From Leptospira sp. (GTDB taxonomy: Bacteria > Spirochaetota > Leptospiria > Leptospirales > Leptospiraceae), in contig JAIOQL010000057.1 of assembly GCA_021413405.1 (NCBI GenBank), forward strand, positions 1 through 7,679: a DNA stretch of 7,679 nucleotides. The letters are read 5' to 3'. A program made the position numbers and the translations under genes. The notes below the pieces were generated by a model. It made no database searches. It worked only from the letters and a program-made list of their open reading frames with translations, and was not told where the DNA came from. Shown here piece by piece: positions 1 through 4,784 of the stretch. Within the stretch, counting starts at the first letter, position 1, and every line of letters starts with the position of its first letter.

Positions 1-1383
1 GATAATACAATAATAAATTCGCAGGTAGACCAGGATTTCGAAAAATATTTGCAGGGAATTGTCCGTGAGTGGACGCAGGTACTCACACTTTTAGCCGCAA
101 CTCTCATTCCGTTTTTTTTACTACTGGATTATTTTACACAGCCGCCTGAGCTGCATATCCGTTTCTCCATTTACAGGGGAGCAACTACGGTTCTTGTTCT
201 CTTGGAATATTTACTGATACGTTTTACGATCCCGAACAGGTATTATCCTCTTCATGGATATACGATTTCGGCCCTGATCAGTTTAATGATCGTTCTGATG
301 ACAGTGGATCTTGGAGGATTTAATTCAAGCTACTACGCCGGTCTCATGCTGATCATAATGGCTGTGAATATGCTTCTTTCCTGGCGTCCGATTCATTCCT
401 TGCTGAACGGAGTTCTCGTAATTCTGCTTTATCTCGGATTCAATGTTTTTTCAGGCCAGTCATTTGATACAAGGATACTCGTGAATAATCTGTACTTTCT
501 CGGATCCACAGTTATCATTACAGCTGCATTTTCCTGGGTCAGGTTCAAACTGGTCCGTTCGGAATATCTTTTGAGGGCACAACTTCTGGGAGCGAATTTA
601 AATCTGGATGAATCCCGTGCCGAAGTTCTTCGTGCAAGAGACGCTCTCTGGGGCGAAATGCAATTAGCAAAAATGATACAGACTGCATTGCTTCCGCAAA
701 GAACTGAGATTGGTGATTATGAAGTCGCAGCTCTAATGGTTCCGGCAGATTCTGTGGGTGGTGATTATTATGATATAATTGATGCTCCCAACGGAGAGAA
801 ATGGGTCGGAATCGGGGACGTATCAGGCCACGGAGTTGAATCAGGTCTGATCATGATGATGGCGCAAACAGCGATCCAGGCTATTGTCCAGCAACGATCT
901 ACTCTTCGTCCTTCCGAAGTTCTTTCCCAGGCAAACCGTGTAATCAAAGAAAATATCGCACGGCTTTCAACTGACCGTTATATGACAATGATCCTGTTCA
1001 GACTGGAATCAGACCATTTGCTCGTCTCTGGCAAACACACGGATGTAATGATCTATCGGGCAAAAGAAAAGAAAGTGGAAGAAATAGAAACGAAAGGATC
1101 CTGGCTGGGGATTACAGATGATCTCAGTTCAGTACTTGAGGATCATCGGATACCTATGAAAACGGGAGACATTGTTCTATTGTATACAGATGGCCTGACA
1201 GAAGCACAAAATAAAGAACAGGATCTGTATGGCGAAGAAAGACTAATGGCAATGCTTTCGGCAAATGCACATCTTCCTCTTCGTGAGCTTGGAAGTAAAA
1301 TTTTTACGTCAATTACAGATTTTCAGGACATACAATTGGATGATATGACCCTGCTTCTTTTAAAAAAAGGAACAGGCAAATAA
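1..1383 (+). CDS. Membrane-anchored SpoIIE/RsbU-type PP2C serine phosphatase, 5' end outside the window
   Basis: The protein probably dephosphorylates a phosphoserine on a partner-switching (anti-anti-sigma type) protein at the inner membrane; the partner is not visible. The frame is open from base 1, and the residues before the TTG at 49 (VDQDFEKYL) align with the paralogue at 4785 (VQEFDSYLE), so the true start lies upstream of the window. Numbering from base 1 (460 residues visible): six hydrophobic segments at about 27-45, 60-76, 85-104, 112-128, 131-150 and 162-181, a charged helical linker at about 185-220, then the PP2C domain at about 221-456. Metal-binding and family motifs are intact: QTALLPQ, GGDYYD (about 253-258), GDVSGHG (D273), LLYTDGLTE (D397) and DDMTLLL (447-448). 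The fold is typical of RsbU-like phosphatases with a sensory N-terminus. The stimulus is unknown. The domain call is near certain, the partner unknown. Confidence 0.93.
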   Translation, partial: DNTIINSQVDQDFEKYLQGIVREWTQVLTLLAATLIPFFLLLDYFTQPPELHIRFSIYRGATTVLVLLEYLLIRFTIPNRYYPLHGYTISALISLMIVLMTVDLGGFNSSYYAGLMLIIMAVNMLLSWRPIHSLLNGVLVILLYLGFNVFSGQSFDTRILVNNLYFLGSTVIITAAFSWVRFKLVRSEYLLRAQLLGANLNLDESRAEVLRARDALWGEMQLAKMIQTALLPQRTEIGDYEVAALMVPADSVGGDYYDIIDAPNGEKWVGIGDVSGHGVESGLIMMMAQTAIQAIVQQRSTLRPSEVLSQANRVIKENIARLSTDRYMTMILFRLESDHLLVSGKHTDVMIYRAKEKKVEEIETKGSWLGITDDLSSVLEDHRIPMKTGDIVLLYTDGLTEAQNKEQDLYGEERLMAMLSANAHLPLRELGSKIFTSITDFQDIQLDDMTLLLLKKGTGK

Positions 1384-1407
1384 TTTATGTTACCTATAAA
1401 GTATGAA

Positions 1408-1561
1408 GTCGTTGCGAAGAGCGAAAGCAAAATCTCACGCAATGCTGTCATTCTGAACAGCCCGAAGGGCGAAGTGAAGAAGCTAATTGAAAATAGATTC
1501 TTCGCGGAAATTATCCTGAACGAAGTCGAAAGACTCAGAATTACAACCGTTTCGTAATGAC
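1408..1561. repeat. Mosaic of nested palindromic intergenic repeat units
   Basis: The gap between the phosphatase and the response regulator (1384-1600) holds no gene but is rich in dyads. Outer arms GTCGTTGCGAAG (1408-1419) and CGTTTCGTAATGAC (1548-1561) are imperfect reverse complements. Inner arms GTCATTCTGA (1447-1456) and TCAGAATTAC (1535-1544) match 9 of 10. A central hairpin pairs GTGAAGAAGCT (1474-1484) with AGATTCTTCGC (1495-1505) around a 10-nt loop. TCCTGAACGAAGTCGAAAGA (from 1514) looks like another degenerate unit. GTCATTCTGA...GCGAAGAATCT and GTCATTGCGA...GCAATCTC sequences are, from general knowledge, common dispersed palindromic repeats in many bacterial genomes. This resemblance is from memory. 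The copies are degenerate, so this could be an old non-autonomous element or simply a 3' structured region. Confidence 0.6.
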
Positions 1562-1600
1562 CAAATTTTCAGATAAAGCTAAATTTATATAAATCAAACA

Positions 1601-3058
1601 ATGAATAAAATCCCTTCGACCCCCACGCGAATCCTTATTGTCGAAGATGAGGTAATAGTCCGCAGATCGGTGCAGGCTATCGCAGAATCTGTTGGTGCGG
1701 TTTCTACCGGAGCAGGATCGGTGAGTGAAGCCCTCAAATGTTTGAGTGAAGGAATCTTTGATATCGTGTTCATGGATCTGAGCCTGCCGGACGGGGATGG
1801 TCTCTCCTTGATCCCGGAGATTCGCAAACAGGAGGAGCGTGCAGAAATAGTAGTTCTGACCGGAACAGGCGACTCCGACCGGGCAGAGAAAGCACTCAAA
1901 AGTGGTGCCTGGGATTTTCTTCTGAAACCTGTTTCACCGAGAGAAATCAAACTCATTTTGAATCGGGCGATTGATTACCACGAGCAATCCAAAAAAACGG
2001 CGCGTCCTGTTGTAGATCGCATAGGTATTATCGGAAATAGTCCTGAGATAATCCAAATTCTCGATGTCGTTGCACGTGCATCACTTTCTGATGCCAGTGT
2101 TCTGATTACCGGAGAAACGGGAACCGGGAAGGAACTTTTTGCCCATGCAATTCACAGGAACAGCACACGGGTAAAAGGTCCGTTTGTAATTGTAGATTGC
2201 GCTTCACTCACAGATACAATAGTAGAAAGTATTCTTTTTGGAAGTAAGAAAGGTGCGTTCACCGGGGCTGATAAAGATAGGACAGGACTTATCCAGGAAG
2301 CAGATGGAGGTACACTTTTCCTCGATGAAGCCGGTGAAATGCCCATGAGCGTTCAAAAAACATTTCTCAGGGTACTGCAGGAAAAAACATTCCGTCCTGT
2401 TGGAAGCTTAAACGAAATCCAGGCGAATTTTCGTCTCGTGAGCGCTACCAATAAAAATCTTTCGCAAATGGTAGAGAAAGGAACATACCGGGAAGATCTG
2501 TTCTTCCGTATGAGTTCTTCTCATATTGAAATCCCACCACTTAGAAATCAGAAAACTTCACTCGAGGAACTGATACTTCATTTCATTGACCGTTTGTCCG
2601 AAAAATACCGGGCAGCGGCCAAGGGATTTACACCGGATTTTCTTGAGACACTCACTCTATATGAATGGCCGGGAAATGTCCGCGAACTGATCGGTGCGCT
2701 GGAACATGCATTTTCAAGCGGGTTGGGAGAACAGGTATTGTATCCAATTCATCTTCCTGTGAATATCCGGGTAGCAGTGACCCGAAATGCGGTTGATAAA
2801 AAACAAGGGACGGGACCGGAAGCAGAAACAAATGTTCTTCAGATTCTAACGAATGGAGCTCTTCCTACCTGGAATACTTATAAACGGTCCGGGACAAGCG
2901 CTCTACAAAGAAAATACTTTAAAGATCTCCTCGATCACTGCAATGGAGATTTCGAAATGGTATCGAACATTTCCGGTCTGGGAAGGGCACGGTTGTATGA
3001 ATTATTAAAAAAGCATGGTATCAAATCCCAGTCAGATATTCCGGAAAAATCGGAATAG
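1601..3058 (+). CDS. NtrC-family sigma-54-dependent response regulator
   Basis: A cytoplasmic transcription activator of 485 residues, the usual length for the family. The receiver domain (about 10-122) has the acidic pair E15/D16, phosphoacceptor D59 in VFMDLSLPDGDG, T87 and K109. The AAA+ domain (about 142-370) has Walker A GETGTGKE (171-178), the sigma-54-contacting GAFTGA loop (218-223), Walker B TLFLDE (238-243), arginine-finger region REDLFFR (297-303) and the sensor II motif WPGNVREL (356-363). A Fis-type helix-turn-helix spans about 432-474 (LGRARLYELLKKHGI). All key residues are present, so it should hydrolyse ATP and open sigma-54 promoters once phosphorylated. The ATG is the natural start, although no clear Shine-Dalgarno precedes it. 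No classical histidine kinase is adjacent. A sigma-54 promoter lies about 110 bp after its stop, in front of the lipoprotein gene, which makes that gene the likely target. Confidence 0.96.
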   Translation: MNKIPSTPTRILIVEDEVIVRRSVQAIAESVGAVSTGAGSVSEALKCLSEGIFDIVFMDLSLPDGDGLSLIPEIRKQEERAEIVVLTGTGDSDRAEKALKSGAWDFLLKPVSPREIKLILNRAIDYHEQSKKTARPVVDRIGIIGNSPEIIQILDVVARASLSDASVLITGETGTGKELFAHAIHRNSTRVKGPFVIVDCASLTDTIVESILFGSKKGAFTGADKDRTGLIQEADGGTLFLDEAGEMPMSVQKTFLRVLQEKTFRPVGSLNEIQANFRLVSATNKNLSQMVEKGTYREDLFFRMSSSHIEIPPLRNQKTSLEELILHFIDRLSEKYRAAAKGFTPDFLETLTLYEWPGNVRELIGALEHAFSSGLGEQVLYPIHLPVNIRVAVTRNAVDKKQGTGPEAETNVLQILTNGALPTWNTYKRSGTSALQRKYFKDLLDHCNGDFEMVSNISGLGRARLYELLKKHGIKSQSDIPEKSE

Positions 3059-3117
3059 TCCGGAAAAACCGGACGAAAAATTTTCGCAAGCAGGAGAATA
3101 CACCCGGAATACACCGA
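3038..3117. promoter_or_regulatory. Tandem CCGG-type dyads, candidate upstream activating sites
   Basis: Two adjacent perfect inverted repeats flank the stop codon of the activator gene: ATTCCG/CGGAAT (3038-3043 and 3051-3056) and GTCCGG/CCGGAC (3058-3063 and 3069-3074). Both share the core CCGGAAAAAYCGGA, with centres about 19 bp apart, close to two helical turns. A weaker third copy, CCGGAATACACCGA, lies at 3104-3117. Relative to the predicted start at about 3193, the first two lie at about -155 to -119 and the third at about -89 to -76. NtrC-type activators typically bind paired dyads about 80-150 bp upstream of the promoter, so these are good candidate binding sites for the adjacent gene product. 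The second dyad could instead be a weak terminator, but only GAAAAATTTT follows it. Confidence 0.5.
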
Positions 3118-3166
3118 ATTTCAGAATCTATTTCCACTTTTTAACGAACATCCTCTCTTTTTCACA

Positions 3167-3182
3167 TGGCACGATTGATGCA
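3167..3182 (+). promoter_or_regulatory. Sigma-54 (-24/-12) promoter of the DUF3494 lipoprotein gene
   Basis: TGGCACGATTGATGCA matches the consensus TGGCACG-N4-TTGCA/T at every fixed position but one (A for the first T of the -12 box). The diagnostic GG and GC dinucleotides (3168-3169 and 3180-3181) are exactly 10 bp apart. The predicted transcription start is about 3193, giving a leader of about 17 nt that contains the Shine-Dalgarno and ends at the GTG at 3210. Placement between a sigma-54 activator gene and the next coding start supports function. Confidence 0.82.
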
Positions 3183-3196
3183 ATGTATTCCTCAAA

Positions 3197-3202
3197 AGAG
3201 GA
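3197..3202 (+). promoter_or_regulatory. Shine-Dalgarno that fixes the GTG start at 3210
   Basis: AGAGGA lies 7 nt before GTG 3210. The ATG at 3183 lies upstream of the predicted sigma-54 transcription start, and the ATG at 3228 has only an A-rich sequence before it. This site therefore selects GTG 3210 as the start, which also gives an ordinary lipoprotein signal peptide. Confidence 0.7.
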
Positions 3203-3209
3203 TATCAAA

Positions 3210-4448
3210 GTGAAAACACAAACGAATATGAAAACAAAGATAGTAGGCGGGATCGGAATGCTGGCAATGGCTTCCTTTATGGCTACTTGCGCGGGCAGCG
3301 GGGATGGCAAAAAAAATTCGCAATCTTTCCTTGCCTTGTTGGCAATAGCACCGGCATCAATCAGTGCACCTGTTCTTGGATCAGCAGCAAGCTTCGCTGT
3401 TTTTGGCGGCGGTGCAGGAATAACGAACGCAGGAACAAAGACTGCAATTTCCGGAGACATGGGAACGACCGGTGCTTCTACAATGATCACCGGTTTTCAC
3501 AACCTGACCTGCGGATACACGGAAACGCCGCTGAATTCAGGATACGTGAGTGGAATCAATTACACAAACGTTCCTCCTGCTTTTGGAGTTCTTTGTAAAG
3601 AAGGAACCGTAGAAACTTTTGCGATGGCAACTTCGGTAGCCGCTGATGCGTTAACCGCATACAATGACCTGGCTTCAAGACCTGATGGAATGGATCCGGG
3701 TGCAGGACAACTGGGTGGTCTGACACTTGCTCCGGGTGTATACAAATCTGCCTCCGGTGCTTTTCTGATTACAGGATCGGATCTGACTCTTGATGCACAG
3801 GGAGATGCAAATGCGGTTTGGATTTTCCAGATGGCCAGTTCGCTGACTGTAGGTAAACCAACAGCTGCGCAAAGTGTTCAACTGATCAACGGTGCACAGG
3901 CCAAGAATGTATACTGGCAGGTTGGAAGTGCAGCTACAATCAATGGAGCAGGCGGCGGAACGATGGTAGGAACAATCATTGCAAGTGCAGGAATGACTTT
4001 CTCTACAGCAGGAAACCAGGCTTTAACAACACTAAACGGAAGAGCTTTGGGACTTTTTGCAGCGGTTACGATGGTAAACACAGTGATCAACGTTGAGGGG
4101 GTTCAGGCTGTAATCCCACCTCCTCCAGTTGTAGTGCCTCCAACTACCATTACAGGTACATCTCCAGGAAATGTGGTCTTAGCTCCAGGTGCCGGTTTCA
4201 TCAATGTTGAAAACAATGGTGGACTTGTAACAGCAACTGAAGTTGGAACTGGAACAATCAACATTGTAAATAACGGTGGAGTGCTTACAGCAACCAACAC
4301 CGGGAACGGTACAATGACAATCAACAGCAATGCAACCGGTGCTGTAACTGTTACCAACACCGGAAATGGCAGAGTTACTGTCAATGCGACTGGTGCGGCC
4401 GCAGTAACCTTCACCCACACAGGTGACGACGATATCTCTTATCCTTAA
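3210..4448 (+). CDS. DUF3494 (ice-binding-like) lipoprotein with C-terminal beta-type repeats
   Basis: A predicted exported lipoprotein of 412 residues starting at GTG 3210. A basic N-region (KTQTNMKTK) and hydrophobic core lead to a relaxed lipobox FMATC with lipid-accepting Cys27, followed by GSGDGKK. A Leu/Ala-rich stretch (FLALLAIA) comes next. Residues about 54-297 are a DUF3494/ice-binding-like domain, shown by LGSAASFAVFGGGAGITNAG, ISGDMGT, AYNDLASR, GGLTLAPGVYKS, LTLDAQGDANAVWIFQ, INGAQAKNVYWQVGS and NGRAL. Cys101 and Cys129 in the variable insertion could form a disulfide. A Pro-rich linker (about 302-313) precedes four repeats (329-407). The family includes antifreeze and ice-adhesion proteins, but many members have unknown ligands, so ice binding is not shown here. 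Expression should depend on sigma-54 and the activator upstream; a strong terminator follows. The frame stays open back to 3015, but that extension overlaps the activator gene and lacks a signal peptide at its N-terminus. Confidence 0.9.
   Translation: MKTQTNMKTKIVGGIGMLAMASFMATCAGSGDGKKNSQSFLALLAIAPASISAPVLGSAASFAVFGGGAGITNAGTKTAISGDMGTTGASTMITGFHNLTCGYTETPLNSGYVSGINYTNVPPAFGVLCKEGTVETFAMATSVAADALTAYNDLASRPDGMDPGAGQLGGLTLAPGVYKSASGAFLITGSDLTLDAQGDANAVWIFQMASSLTVGKPTAAQSVQLINGAQAKNVYWQVGSAATINGAGGGTMVGTIIASAGMTFSTAGNQALTTLNGRALGLFAAVTMVNTVINVEGVQAVIPPPPVVVPPTTITGTSPGNVVLAPGAGFINVENNGGLVTATEVGTGTINIVNNGGVLTATNTGNGTMTINSNATGAVTVTNTGNGRVTVNATGAAAVTFTHTGDDDISYP
4194..4430 (+). repeat. Four tandem repeats of about 20 residues in the DUF3494 lipoprotein
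   Basis: Residues 329-407 of the lipoprotein divide into four units of 20, 19, 20 and 20 residues, each pairing two short strand-like runs: GFINVENNGGLVTATEVGTG, TINIVNNGGVLTATNTGNG, TMTINSNATGAVTVTNTGNG and RVTVNATGAAAVTFTHTGDD. The alternation of small/Thr/Asn and hydrophobic residues with Gly turns suggests a beta-solenoid or stalk. DNA copies are partly conserved (ACCAACACCGG occurs twice), pointing to internal duplication followed by drift. Confidence 0.75.
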
Positions 4449-4460
4449 TCCATAAGAGAT
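4434..4460 (+). other. Perfect 9-bp hairpin spanning the lipoprotein stop codon
   Basis: ATCTCTTAT (4434-4442) and ATAAGAGAT (4452-4460) are perfect reverse complements around a 9-nt loop that contains the TAA stop. It lies 13 nt before the terminator stem. No T-run follows it, so it is not itself a terminator; it may stabilise the mRNA 3' end. The role is inference. Confidence 0.55.
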
Positions 4461-4473
4461 TCGGATTCGTCCC

Positions 4474-4503
4474 AAAGGCCGTCATCACGACGGCCTTTTT
4501 TTT
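4474..4503 (+). terminator. Rho-independent terminator after the DUF3494 lipoprotein gene
   Basis: AAAGGCCGTC (4474-4483) pairs perfectly with GACGGCCTTT (4489-4498) around the loop ATCAC, with a run of eight T at 4496-4503. This is a textbook intrinsic terminator. It isolates the lipoprotein transcript from the kinase operon downstream. Confidence 0.93.
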
Positions 4504-4784
4504 GCCCGGATCTTTCATTTTGTTTTGTAAAAGTCTTTGCGAACGTCACCGATTCAAGAAACGTTAGACGACATTCTAACAAACTGACCGATTACGGTGA
4601 TAAATCCTCTTTTATTACGAATAAAACAGATAAACAGGCTACAATCAGTAAAATTGCTTGCGTTCCATTAACCAATTGAGATAGTAAGGAAAGGTCAGGT
4701 ATTGCCTGACCTTCCTGTCAGATCTCTTGCCAATCCGCCAGTCTATTCAATTTCGCAATAATTGTTTTAAAATTTGCATCGCTT
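4504..4784. other. Gene-free intergenic stretch upstream of the kinase operon
   Basis: No credible gene or RNA gene is seen here. The stretch holds several dyads: TCACCG/CGGTGA (4546-4551, 4595-4600) enclosing GTTAG/CTAAC (4563-4567, 4576-4580); the direct pair TCACCGATT (4546-4554) and TGACCGATT (4585-4593); the AT-rich palindrome TTTTATT-ACG-AATAAAA (4610-4626); and the strong hairpin at 4687-4716. A TAAAAT at 4768-4773 could be a -10 box but has no good -35, and no sigma-54 site was found. The kinase promoter should lie in this stretch, but I cannot place it. Confidence 0.5.
4687..4716. promoter_or_regulatory. Long hairpin/operator-like dyad upstream of the kinase operon
   Basis: AAGGTCAGG (4691-4699) and CCTGACCTT (4705-4713) are perfect reverse complements around TATTG. 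The stem extends through AGGA (4687-4690) and TCCT (4713-4716) if a single A bulges out, giving 12 pairs. No T-run follows on either strand, so it is not a standard terminator. It sits about 70 bp before the kinase start and could be an operator for a dimeric regulator or a 5'-UTR structure. Confidence 0.55.

Noticed and set aside
49..51. TTG at 49 as the start of the phosphatase gene
   Set aside because: The frame is open to base 1 and the upstream residues align with the N-terminus of the paralogous kinase, so the true start is outside the window.
1594..1956. Minus-strand open frame opposite the receiver domain
   Set aside because: It is antisense to a highly conserved receiver domain, has no family resemblance and is best explained as a shadow of the real gene.
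3058..3084. GTCCGG/CCGGAC hairpin as terminator of the activator gene
   Set aside because: Only GAAAAATTTT follows, not an attached T-run, and a matching dyad lies immediately upstream. A regulator binding site fits better, though termination is not excluded.
3015..3209. N-terminal extension of the lipoprotein frame from ATG 3015 or ATG 3183
   Set aside because: It overlaps the activator gene, lies upstream of the predicted sigma-54 transcription start, and has no signal peptide at its N-terminus. GTG 3210 has the Shine-Dalgarno.
4194..4430. Tandem DNA repeats that might suggest a CRISPR or VNTR
   Set aside because: The period is about 60 bp with diverged copies in frame within a coding gene, so they are protein repeats. 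There are no identical repeats with unique spacers.
3128..4475. Several minus-strand frames and one other-frame plus-strand frame (3287-3598) across the lipoprotein gene
   Set aside because: Their low-complexity translations mirror the Gly/Thr/Ala-rich codons of the real gene; none shows a domain or a ribosome site.
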